DNA of 10,696 bases from an uncultured Clostridium sp. (lineage in GTDB: Bacteria > Bacillota > Clostridia > TANB77 > CAG-508). The DNA lies in NCBI GenBank assembly GCA_905213875.1, contig CAJMJN010000035.1, positions 1-10,696 of the forward strand, given 5' to 3'. The translations under genes and the position numbers were made by a program. Of the stretch, positions 1 through 6,015 are shown piece by piece. Numbering within the stretch: the stretch's first letter is position 1; each line of letters begins with the position of its first letter. The notes below the pieces were generated by a model that saw only the letters and a program-made list of their open reading frames with translations, did no database searches and was not told where the DNA came from.

Positions 1-42
1 CTGTACAATACAGAGTTCATTCCCAAGCAGCCTAGTACCTAA
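1..42 (+). CDS. IS3-family transposase OrfB, C-terminal end only
   Basis: Frame 1 from the window edge reads LYNTEFIPKQPST and then TAA at 40-42. Only 13 residues are visible, so the call rests on position: the frame stops 8 bases before a recognisable IS150-group inverted repeat. IS3-family OrfB proteins usually end shortly after an SPVxYRT-like segment, and LYNTEF would fit that. OrfB is the catalytic DDE part of the transposase, normally made as an OrfAB fusion by programmed frameshifting, but none of those features are inside the window. Confidence 0.5.
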   Translation: MYNTEFIPKQPST

Positions 43-75
43 TCAAAAAATGTCCAATTTTTTGGGTTCAGTACA
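1..75 (+). mobile_element. Right end of an IS3-family (IS150-group-like) insertion sequence
   Basis: Positions 51-75 read, on the reverse strand, TGTACTGAACCC followed by an A-run and TTGGACA. This matches the terminal inverted repeats of IS150-group IS3-family elements as I remember them, including the 5'-TG...CA-3' ends. It lies 8 bases after a stop codon that closes an open frame from the window edge, which is the normal spacing between orfB and the right end in this family. The rest of the element lies to the left of the window. Any target duplication would be the 3-4 bases from 76 (aat...), but the other side cannot be seen. The element sits just beyond the rpmB terminator, so it does not break a visible gene. 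Confidence 0.72.
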
Positions 76-115
76 AATTGGGGCTCTTTCTAGTTATATA
101 AAATTTATAAAATAA

Positions 116-173
116 AATAATCCTCAATTATTAATCATTTAAAATAAATAATGACTAATAATTAAGGATTATT
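116..173 (-). terminator. Rho-independent terminator of rpmB
   Basis: A long hairpin is formed by 116-139 and 150-173: AATAATCCT pairs with AGGATTATT, AATTATTA with TAATAATT and TCATT with AATGA, with two single mismatches and a 10-base loop. In the rpmB direction it is followed by a T-rich stretch (complement of 103-115). There is also a T6 run on the plus strand at 172-177, so it could stop transcription from either side, including read-through from the IS element. Confidence 0.75.
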
Positions 174-183
174 TTTTATAAAA

Positions 184-381
184 CTAAGCTCTTTTCACTT
201 TACCGTTCTTTAAACATTTAGCACATACGTGAATTCTTTTAACTTCTCCATCAATTTCAGCTTTTACACTTCTTAGATTTGGTTTCCAAGTACGTGTAGA
301 TCTTTTACTTATATGAGAACGAGTAATGCTAAGTTTGTTTCCGTGAACAGGTTGTTTGTCACAAATTGCACATTTTGCCAT
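184..381 (-). CDS. rpmB: 50S ribosomal protein L28
   Basis: The 65-residue product starts MAKCAICDKQPVHGNK and ends NGKVKRA, typical of bacterial L28, a small basic protein of the large ribosomal subunit. Two cysteine pairs, C4/C7 and C53/C56, form the zinc-binding C+ version of the family; zinc-independent paralogues lack them. The ATG at 381-379 is chosen because AGGAGGT (complement of 391-397) lies 9 bases upstream and the protein then starts like other L28s. An upstream in-frame extension is possible but would add a hydrophobic stretch not found in the family. The gene is monocistronic, divergent from tig, with its own promoter and terminator. Confidence 0.96.
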   Translation of the reverse strand: MAKCAICDKQPVHGNKLSITRSHISKRSTRTWKPNLRSVKAEIDGEVKRIHVCAKCLKNGKVKRA

Positions 382-424
382 GTCTTTCGCACCTCCTAAA
401 TATCTTAATAAACAACTATAAACA

Positions 425-453
425 AGTCTACCACAAAAATTATAAAAAAACAA
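425..453 (-). promoter_or_regulatory. Sigma-A-type promoter of rpmB
   Basis: On the minus strand, TTGTTT (complement of 448-453) is separated by 17 bases from TAGACT (complement of 425-430). TAGACT is preceded by TGG, giving an extended -10. The predicted leader is about 35-40 bases to the rpmB ATG. It is close to but does not overlap the divergent tig promoter. Confidence 0.6.
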
Positions 454-481
454 GCTTTTTTTCAAAAATATCAAAAATTCC

Positions 482-509
482 TTGCAAAATGCGAAAAATG
501 TGGTATAAT
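482..509 (+). promoter_or_regulatory. Sigma-A-type promoter of tig
   Basis: TTGCAA at 482-487 and a perfect TATAAT at 504-509 are 16 bases apart, and TGG directly before the -10 makes it an extended -10 promoter. The start site would fall near 516, leaving a leader of about 30 bases before tig. Confidence 0.75.
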
Positions 510-546
510 AATTACGCTATAGGAAAAGAGGAAAGGATTGAAAAAT

Positions 547-1833
547 ATGAATTGTAAATTAGAAAAAACAGAAAACGCAAATGAAGTTAAATTTGAAATA
601 ACAGTAGAAGCTGCAAAATTTGAAGATGCAATGAAAAAAGTATATTTCAAAAGTGCAAAATATTTTAATATACCAGGATTTAGAAAAGGTAAAGCACCAA
701 TGCAAATAGTAGAAAAATACTATGGACCAGAAATTTTCTATGAAGATGCATTTAATGAAGTAGCACAAGAAGCATTAGAAGAAGCAGTAGAAGAAAATAA
801 ATTAGATGTTGTAAGCAGACCAGAAGTAGATGTTAAACAAATGGAAAAAGGAAAAGATTTAATATTTACAGTAGTAATGCAAACAAAACCAGAAGCAGAA
901 GTTTCAAAATATAAAGGTATAGAAATAAAAAAAGTTGAGTATAATGTAACAGATGAAGATGTAGAACACGAATTACATCATATGCAAGAACATAACTCAA
1001 GATTAATTTCAGTAGATGATAGAGCAGTAGAAAGTGGAGACACAACAACAATAGATTTCGAAGGATCTGTTGACGGAGTTCCATTTGAAGGTGGAAAAGC
1101 TGAAAACTATGACTTAGAAATTGGAAGCAATACATTTATTCCAGGATTCGAAGATCAAATAATTGGTATGAAAATCGACGAAGAAAAAGATGTAAAAGTT
1201 AAATTCCCAGAAGAATATTTTTCTAAAGAATTAGCTGGAAAAGATGCAGTATTTAAAGTAAAATTACATGAAATTAAGAAAAAAGAATTACCAGAATTAG
1301 ATGACGAATTTGCTAAAGATGTTAGTGAATTTGATACATTAGACGAATTAAAAGCAGACATAAAAGCAAAACAAGAAAAACAAAATGAAGAAAAAGCTAA
1401 ATATGAAACACAAGATGCTGTAATCAAAGCACTTTGTGAAAAAACTAAAGTTGAAATACCATCAGGAATGGTTGAAATGGAAGTTGAAAATATGTTAAAA
1501 GATTTTGAACAAAGGTTAGCATATCAAGGTTTAAACTTAGAACAATATTTCAAAATGATGGGTAAAACTGAAGAAGAAGTTAAAAAAGAATATGAACCTC
1601 AAGCAATTGAAGGAATTAAATCAAGATTAGCTTTAGAAGCTGTTATAAAAGCAGAAAAAATAGAAGCAACAGATAAAGAAGTAGAAGACAAAATGAAAGA
1701 AATGGCTAAAAACTATGGAAAAGAAAATGATGAAGAATTCCTTAAAAATGAAAATGTAAGAAACTACATTAAGCAAGGATTAGAATCAGAAAAAGCAATT
1801 GATTTCTTAGTTAAAAATGCAAAAATAAAATAA
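547..1833 (+). CDS. tig: Trigger factor, ribosome-associated chaperone and peptidyl-prolyl isomerase
   Basis: The product is 428 residues, the usual length for trigger factor. The N-terminal ribosome-binding domain (about 1-115) carries the signature GFRKGKAP at 44-51, which docks at the tunnel exit near ribosomal protein L23. An FKBP-like isomerase domain follows at about 163-245 (SGDTTTIDFEG, FIPGFEDQIIGM). The charged C-terminal region (about 250-428) forms the chaperone arms. The protein binds nascent chains in the cytoplasm. ATG 547 is preferred (AAGGA at 533-537, 9 bases upstream); a TTG at 538 in the same frame would add MKN and has GAGG 6 bases upstream, so it cannot be excluded. It is transcribed alone from its own promoter and closed by a strong terminator, with clpP and clpX next, the common tig-clpP-clpX order in Bacillota. 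Confidence 0.97.
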   Translation: MNCKLEKTENANEVKFEITVEAAKFEDAMKKVYFKSAKYFNIPGFRKGKAPMQIVEKYYGPEIFYEDAFNEVAQEALEEAVEENKLDVVSRPEVDVKQMEKGKDLIFTVVMQTKPEAEVSKYKGIEIKKVEYNVTDEDVEHELHHMQEHNSRLISVDDRAVESGDTTTIDFEGSVDGVPFEGGKAENYDLEIGSNTFIPGFEDQIIGMKIDEEKDVKVKFPEEYFSKELAGKDAVFKVKLHEIKKKELPELDDEFAKDVSEFDTLDELKADIKAKQEKQNEEKAKYETQDAVIKALCEKTKVEIPSGMVEMEVENMLKDFEQRLAYQGLNLEQYFKMMGKTEEEVKKEYEPQAIEGIKSRLALEAVIKAEKIEATDKEVEDKMKEMAKNYGKENDEEFLKNENVRNYIKQGLESEKAIDFLVKNAKIK

Positions 1834-1845
1834 AACAAAATATAT

Positions 1846-1895
1846 AAAAGCTAGAGGATAAAATTTAAAAGTTAAATTTTAACTCTGGCTTTTTT
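1846..1895 (+). terminator. Rho-independent terminator of tig
   Basis: AAAAGCTAGAG at 1846-1856 pairs with CTCTGGCTTTT at 1883-1893 (11 pairs, one T-G wobble). An inner AAAATTT/AAATTTT pairing extends the stem, and a T6 run ends at 1895. It begins 12 bases after the tig stop. Confidence 0.88.
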
Positions 1896-1921
1896 GCAAT
1901 TAAAATTAAAATAAGTATAAT
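1894..1921 (+). promoter_or_regulatory. Probable clpP promoter
   Basis: TTGCAA at 1894-1899 lies 16 bases before a perfect TATAAT at 1916-1921, the same -35 and spacing as the tig promoter. The -35 starts within the T-run of the tig terminator. The predicted leader is about 69 bases and contains the palindrome at 1953-1973. Confidence 0.62.
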
Positions 1922-1952
1922 AAATATGACTAATTGTATAAAACATAAAAAA

Positions 1953-1973
1953 TGTTAGTACATGATACTAACA
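1953..1973 (+). promoter_or_regulatory. 8-bp palindrome in the clpP leader
   Basis: TGTTAGTA at 1953-1960 and TACTAACA at 1966-1973 are perfect inverted repeats around a 5-base loop (CATGA). It ends 11 bases before the clpP ribosome binding site. No T-run follows, so it is not a terminator. It could be an operator or a stabilising 5' hairpin. It does not look like the CtsR heptad repeat (GGTCAAA). Confidence 0.45.
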
Positions 1974-1996
1974 AATAAAATACTAGGAGGACAAAT

Positions 1997-2602
1997 ATGT
2001 TGGAAAAAAATAGTTTAGTACCATATGTTGTAGAACAAACAAGTAAAGGAGAAAGATCATATGATATATTCTCAAGATTATTAAAAGATAGAATAATATT
2101 TTTAGGAGAAGATGTAAATGCCACAACAGCAAGTTTAGTAATTGCACAATTATTATTCTTAGAATCAGAAGATCCTGAAAAAGAAATAAGTTTATATATC
2201 AATTCACCAGGAGGATCAATAACAGATGGAATGGGAATAATTGATACAATGAATTATATTTCATGCCCAGTATCAACAATATGTATAGGAATGGCAGCAA
2301 GTATGGGAGCAGCACTTTTAGCAGCAGGAGAAAAAGGAAAAAGATTTGCAACGCCAAATGCAGAAATATTAATACATCAACCATTAATTGGTGGTGGAGG
2401 ACTTTCAGGTCAAGCAACTGAAATAAAAATCCATGCAGATCATTTAGTAAAAACAAGAGAAAAACTAAACAAATTCTTAAGTGAAAGAACAGGTCAAACA
2501 ATTGAAACAATAGAAAAAGATACAGAAAGAGATAATTATATGACAGCAGAAGAAGCTTTAAAATACGGATTAATTGATGGAATTATGGATAAAAGAAAAT
2601 AA
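1997..2602 (+). CDS. clpP: ATP-dependent Clp protease proteolytic subunit
   Basis: The 201-residue serine peptidase (family S14) forms the two-ring, 14-subunit degradation chamber that works with Clp ATPases such as ClpX. The catalytic triad is visible: Ser102 in GMAASMGA, His127 in ILIHQPL and Asp179 in DTERDN. SPGGSITDGM (70-79) is the conserved oxyanion and substrate strand. The stretch between His and Asp has three more residues than E. coli ClpP (IGGGGLSGQ), as in many Gram-positive ClpPs. The start is set by AGGAGG at 1985-1990, 6 bases before ATG. clpX follows 67 bases downstream with no visible terminator between them, so the two are probably co-transcribed and make the ClpXP protease. 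Any processed propeptide would be short. Confidence 0.97.
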   Translation: MLEKNSLVPYVVEQTSKGERSYDIFSRLLKDRIIFLGEDVNATTASLVIAQLLFLESEDPEKEISLYINSPGGSITDGMGIIDTMNYISCPVSTICIGMAASMGAALLAAGEKGKRFATPNAEILIHQPLIGGGGLSGQATEIKIHADHLVKTREKLNKFLSERTGQTIETIEKDTERDNYMTAEEALKYGLIDGIMDKRK

Positions 2603-2669
2603 TATAGATAAAATAAACATATGAAAATAGGAAGCAAAGAAATTAGCTGGAATTAAAAAGGAGAGAACT

Positions 2670-3983
2670 ATGGCAAAAAATGATGTACCTAAAAGTGTAA
2701 GATGTTCATTTTGTGGCAAGGCACAAGAAAATGTAAGAAAAATAGTTGCAGGACCAGGTGTGTATATTTGTGATGAATGTGTTGATTTATGCAATAACAT
2801 CATAGAAACAGAATTATATGATGATGAAAAAGCTGGATATAGTTTAAATGAAATGAACAATGTACCAACACCCAAAGAGATAAAACAAATTTTAGATGAT
2901 TATGTAATAGGTCAAGATGATGCAAAAAGAACTCTATCAGTTGCAGTATATAATCACTATAAAAGAATTGCACATGAAGAAAATATAAAAAAAGATGATG
3001 ATGTAGAAATACAAAAAAGTAATATTTTATTACTAGGACCAACAGGATGTGGAAAAACATTACTTGCAAGAACATTGGCTAAAATACTAAAAGTTCCATT
3101 TGCAATAGCAGATGCAACAACACTTACAGAAGCTGGATATGTTGGAGAAGATGTTGAAAACATTTTATTAAAATTAATCCAAGCAGCTGATGGAGACATA
3201 GAAAAAGCTGAAAAAGGAATAATCTATATAGATGAAATAGATAAAATTGCAAGAAAATCAGAAAACCCTTCAATAACAAGAGATGTAAGTGGAGAAGGTG
3301 TGCAACAGGCATTATTAAAAATAATAGAGGGAACAGTTGCATCAGTACCACCACAAGGAGGTAGAAAACATCCAAACCAAGAATTAATACAAATAAACAC
3401 AGAAAATATTTTAATAATTTGTGGAGGTGCTTTTGAAGGATTAGAAAGCATTATAAAAGATAGAACTGGAGAAAAAGCAATAGGATTCGGTAAACAAGTT
3501 AATACTAAAAAAGATATGAGCAAAACAGAAGTATTTAAAGAATTGTTACCACAAGATTTATTAAAATTTGGATTAATTCCTGAATTTATAGGAAGATTAC
3601 CAATAATTGCAACACTAGAAGAATTAGACAAAAATGCATTAGTAAAAATATTAAAAGAACCAAAAAATTCATTAGTAAAACAATATCAAAAATTATTTGA
3701 AATAGATGGAGTTAAACTAGAATTTGAACAAGAAGCATTAGAAGCAATAGTAGATAAAGCAATAGAAAGAAAAACAGGAGCAAGAGGACTTCGTTCAATA
3801 ATAGAAGAAATAATGAAAGACATAATGTTTGATATCCCATCAAATCCTAAAATAGTAAAATGTGTAATAACTAAAGAAACAGTAATAGGAACTGAAGGAC
3901 CAAAAATAGTAGAAGATGAGAACTATCAAACTAAAAAAATTGAAAAGCCAAAAAGACAAGTACCTGAAAAGCAAGTAGGATGA
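2670..3983 (+). CDS. clpX: ATP-dependent Clp protease ATP-binding subunit ClpX
   Basis: This 437-residue AAA+ unfoldase delivers substrates to ClpP. An N-terminal zinc-binding domain has C12/C15 and C34/C37. The AAA+ core shows Walker A GPTGCGKT (123-130), pore-1 loop GYVG (157-160), Walker B IIYIDEID (184-191), the RKH loop around 232-234, the ClpP-docking IGF loop (271-273), the arginine finger in EFIGRLP (Arg309) and sensor-2 GARGLR (Arg372). All key residues are present. AAGGAGAG lies just upstream of ATG 2670. The C-terminal tail after about 415 is Lys/Glu-rich and variable. The stop codon TGA is also the first three bases of a large inverted-repeat unit (3980-4155). The lon gene often found after clpX in Bacillota is not here. 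Confidence 0.97.
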   Translation: MAKNDVPKSVRCSFCGKAQENVRKIVAGPGVYICDECVDLCNNIIETELYDDEKAGYSLNEMNNVPTPKEIKQILDDYVIGQDDAKRTLSVAVYNHYKRIAHEENIKKDDDVEIQKSNILLLGPTGCGKTLLARTLAKILKVPFAIADATTLTEAGYVGEDVENILLKLIQAADGDIEKAEKGIIYIDEIDKIARKSENPSITRDVSGEGVQQALLKIIEGTVASVPPQGGRKHPNQELIQINTENILIICGGAFEGLESIIKDRTGEKAIGFGKQVNTKKDMSKTEVFKELLPQDLLKFGLIPEFIGRLPIIATLEELDKNALVKILKEPKNSLVKQYQKLFEIDGVKLEFEQEALEAIVDKAIERKTGARGLRSIIEEIMKDIMFDIPSNPKIVKCVITKETVIGTEGPKIVEDENYQTKKIEKPKRQVPEKQVG

Positions 3984-4155
3984 TTTTGGGGACGGAGCAA
4001 AAAATCATTTCCTATCTTTTCAATTTTATATGTTTTCGAGTAATAAAGCTAGCTATTATATTATCATTTTTACATTTTATAATAATATAATAGCTAGCTT
4101 TAATTTAATAATTTATACTTTTAAAAATGATTTTTTGCTCCGTCCCCAAAATCAT
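3980..4155. repeat. Inverted-repeat unit A (REP/REPIN-like), after clpX
   Basis: The arms 3980-4010 and 4125-4155 are perfectly complementary over 31 bases. The left arm starts ATGATTTTGGGGACGGAGC; the right arm has GCTCCGTCCCCAAAATCAT. Each arm can also fold alone, because TGATTTT at one end pairs with AAAATCA at the other around a 13-base GC-rich loop. The 114-base interior holds its own 20-bp palindrome (4045-4101). A T-run (4155-4161) follows the right arm, so the unit could also end transcripts. The same arms, with one changed and compensated base, occur at 9035-9204. Kinship with RAYT-mobilised REP sequences is my inference; no transposase for them is in the window. Confidence 0.85.
4045..4101 (+). 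terminator. 20-bp palindrome, possible clpX terminator
   Basis: AAAGCTAGCTATTATATTAT at 4045-4064 is the exact reverse complement of 4082-4101, with a 17-base loop. The base of the stem contains GCTAGC, and TTTAATTT follows, a weak T-rich tract. It is nested inside inverted-repeat unit A. It is plausible as the original clpX terminator that the repeat arms now flank; unit B has no equivalent. Confidence 0.55.
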
Positions 4156-4170
4156 TTTTTTATTTTAGTG

Positions 4171-4199
4171 TTGAAAGAGGGGCAATGGTATGTTAGAAT
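4171..4199 (+). promoter_or_regulatory. Probable promoter of the membrane-protein and radical SAM operon
   Basis: TTGAAA at 4171-4176 is 17 bases from TAGAAT at 4194-4199, which is preceded by TGT (extended -10). The start site would be near 4206, some 32 bases before the ATG at 4238. Confidence 0.55.
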
Positions 4200-4237
4200 T
4201 ATTGTGGGGATGAAAAAGTTTGGAGGAAAAATAAAAT

Positions 4238-4924
4238 ATGCGTAAAATGCTTATAATTATAGGAATTTTATCAGTTATTTTTTTCGGAATGATAGCATAC
4301 AGAAAATTAGCAGTAAAGAATAGTACAACAATAAATGCAGGAGAAGTGGCTCAAATACAAACTTATATTGAAAAAATATATTTATGGAAAGAAGTAACAG
4401 AAGAAGCTTTACCAACATTTAATGATATAAATCAAGCAAGTGACAAATGGATATGGGAAGTAGTAAAAAATAATTTAGATGATTATGATATTTCTTTAGA
4501 AGAAGCAAATCAGAAGGTAAAAGAGTTATTTGGAGAAAAGTGCAATAAGCAAATGCCAAAAGAGGGAAACGATAGTTTTTGGTATAATGAAGAAACAGAA
4601 AAGTATGAAGCTACTGGGGTAGAATTAGACAATAAACAAGATACATTTTTGATAAATAATATAGCAAAAACAAAAGAAGGATATCAAGTAGAAATAATCG
4701 AATATTTAATAAATCATATGAATGAAAGTAATATAACAGTTGAAAATACAAATGAAGAAAGTATAGGCATAGTAGAAAATAATACAGGTGACACTAAAAT
4801 ACAAGAAATTGTAAAGGAAAATAAAAATAGATTTATAAAAAAGAAGATTACATTAAAAGTAGAAAATGAAGCTTCAAATTCAAATGATAATTCATTAGTA
4901 GTAGAAAAAGTAGAAAAAGATTAA
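4238..4924 (+). CDS. Membrane-anchored hypothetical protein
   Basis: I do not recognise this 228-residue protein. Residues 1-3 are basic and 4-21 form one hydrophobic helix (MLIIIGILSVIFFGMIAYRK), consistent with a signal anchor; there is no lipobox cysteine, so it is not an obvious lipoprotein. The remainder is predicted to lie outside the membrane. It is acidic, Asn/Glu/Lys-rich and has two parts: a more compact region at about 34-160, with aromatic residues (IYLWKEV, DKWIWEVV, DSFWYNEETEKYEATG), and a low-complexity tail at 165-228. There is a single cysteine (C102). GGAGG at 4222-4226 lies 11 bases from ATG 4238; the ATG at 4247 is an alternative start. The radical SAM gene follows after 23 bases, so co-transcription is likely, but a shared function is unproven. 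Confidence 0.8.
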   Translation: MRKMLIIIGILSVIFFGMIAYRKLAVKNSTTINAGEVAQIQTYIEKIYLWKEVTEEALPTFNDINQASDKWIWEVVKNNLDDYDISLEEANQKVKELFGEKCNKQMPKEGNDSFWYNEETEKYEATGVELDNKQDTFLINNIAKTKEGYQVEIIEYLINHMNESNITVENTNEESIGIVENNTGDTKIQEIVKENKNRFIKKKITLKVENEASNSNDNSLVVEKVEKD

Positions 4925-4947
4925 ATATGTGAAGATATGGAGTAAAA

Positions 4948-5841
4948 ATGCAAAAAGAATTGGAAAAATGTGAGTTATGCCCTCATAGATGTAAAGTAAA
5001 TAGAAATAAAAATCAAATAGGAAGATGCAAGGCAACTAGTAAAATAAAATTAGGATTGTACTCAACACATAATTTTGAAGAACCTTGCATAAGTGGTAAA
5101 AAAGGCTCTGGAACAGTCTTTTTTTCTAATTGTAATTTTAATTGTGTATATTGCCAAAATTATGAAATAAGTCAACAAGGGAAAGGAAAAGAAGTTACAA
5201 TAGAGGAACTAGTAGAAATATTTTTAAAACAACAAGAAAAAGATGTAGAAAATATAAATTTAGTGACACCAACAAGTTATGTACCACAAATAATAGAAGC
5301 ACTTAAAATTGCTAAACAAAAAGGATTAAAATTACCAATAGTATATAATACAAATGGATATGAAAATATAGAAACTTTAAAAATGTTAGAAGGTTATATA
5401 GACATATATTTACCAGACTTAAAATATGCAGAAAATAGTATAGGAAAAAAATATTCTAAGATAGATAACTATTTTGAAATTGCAACAAAAGCAATAAAAG
5501 AAATGGAAAGACAAGTTGGAACACCAAAATTTGATGAAAATGGTGTTATGACAAAAGGAATGATAGTAAGACATTTAGTTTTACCTGGATATATTGAAAA
5601 TAGCAAAAAAGTATTGAAGTGGTTAAAAGAGAACTTAAATAAAGAGGTATATATAAGTGTAATGGCACAATATTTTCCAACATACAAAGCTAAAACAGAA
5701 GAATATAAGGAAATAAATAGAAAATTGACTAAGATGGAATGGGAAGCGATAGGAGAATATGTGGATAGCCTAGATTTTGAGAATGGCTTTATACAAGAAC
5801 TTGGAGAACATGAAGAAGAATATGTACCAAAGTGGTGGTGA
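4948..5841 (+). CDS. Radical SAM protein, PflX-like (COG1313 type)
   Basis: The 297-residue product has the radical SAM cluster motif CNFNCVYC (C62, C66, C69) in the context GSGTVFFSNCNFNCVYCQN, typical of the PflX or 'putative pyruvate formate-lyase activating enzyme' family. An N-terminal CELCPHRCKVNR...GRC segment has C8, C11, C15 and C27, also a family hallmark and probably a further metal or cluster site. Other family blocks are NLVTPTSYVPQIIEAL, IVYNTNGYE, DIYLPDLKY and RHLVLPGY. The family reductively cleaves S-adenosylmethionine to make a 5'-deoxyadenosyl radical, but the substrate of this branch is not established, and no glycyl-radical enzyme is adjacent. GGAG at 4939-4942 lies 5 bases before ATG. 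The end of the gene forms the 5' arm of its own terminator. Confidence 0.88.
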   Translation: MQKELEKCELCPHRCKVNRNKNQIGRCKATSKIKLGLYSTHNFEEPCISGKKGSGTVFFSNCNFNCVYCQNYEISQQGKGKEVTIEELVEIFLKQQEKDVENINLVTPTSYVPQIIEALKIAKQKGLKLPIVYNTNGYENIETLKMLEGYIDIYLPDLKYAENSIGKKYSKIDNYFEIATKAIKEMERQVGTPKFDENGVMTKGMIVRHLVLPGYIENSKKVLKWLKENLNKEVYISVMAQYFPTYKAKTEEYKEINRKLTKMEWEAIGEYVDSLDFENGFIQELGEHEEEYVPKWW

Positions 5842-5863
5842 GAAATTCACCACTTTATTTTTT
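5829..5863 (+). terminator. Rho-independent terminator overlapping the radical SAM stop codon
   Basis: AAAGTGGTG at 5829-5837 pairs perfectly with CACCACTTT at 5848-5856, with a 10-base loop containing the TGA stop (5839-5841), followed by a T6 run (5858-5863). The last codons (PKWW) are therefore part of the stem. Confidence 0.82.
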
Positions 5864-5943
5864 GGTGAAGTCCCATCCACATTATGATATATGCGTTTTT
5901 ATATTGTTTATTTTATTGAAGTAAAAAATAGAAATTTAAATCA

Positions 5944-5972
5944 TAGACAAAGTATTTTTGGAGTGATATAAT
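5944..5972 (+). promoter_or_regulatory. Sigma-A-type promoter of the SPFH operon
   Basis: TAGACA at 5944-5949 is 17 bases from a perfect TATAAT at 5967-5972, preceded by TGA (extended -10). The start site would be near 5979, about 37 bases before the ATG at 6016. No operator-like palindrome is evident. Confidence 0.7.
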
Positions 5973-6015
5973 AATTATTGTAAAAATATGTCGAAGAAAT
6001 AAAGGGGAGATTGAT

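Noticed and set aside
866..1427. Minus-strand open frames inside tig, and similar ones inside clpP and clpX
   Set aside because: Low-complexity Leu/Phe/Ser-rich shadows of conserved genes; no ribosome sites and no recognisable domains.
1953..1973. A CtsR operator at clpP
   Set aside because: The palindrome does not contain the GGTCAAA heptads that define CtsR sites.
4030..4245. A 71-codon open frame between clpX and the membrane-anchored protein gene
   Set aside because: It runs through both the inner palindrome and the right repeat arm, lacks a ribosome binding site, and its sequence is explained by the repeats and the downstream promoter.
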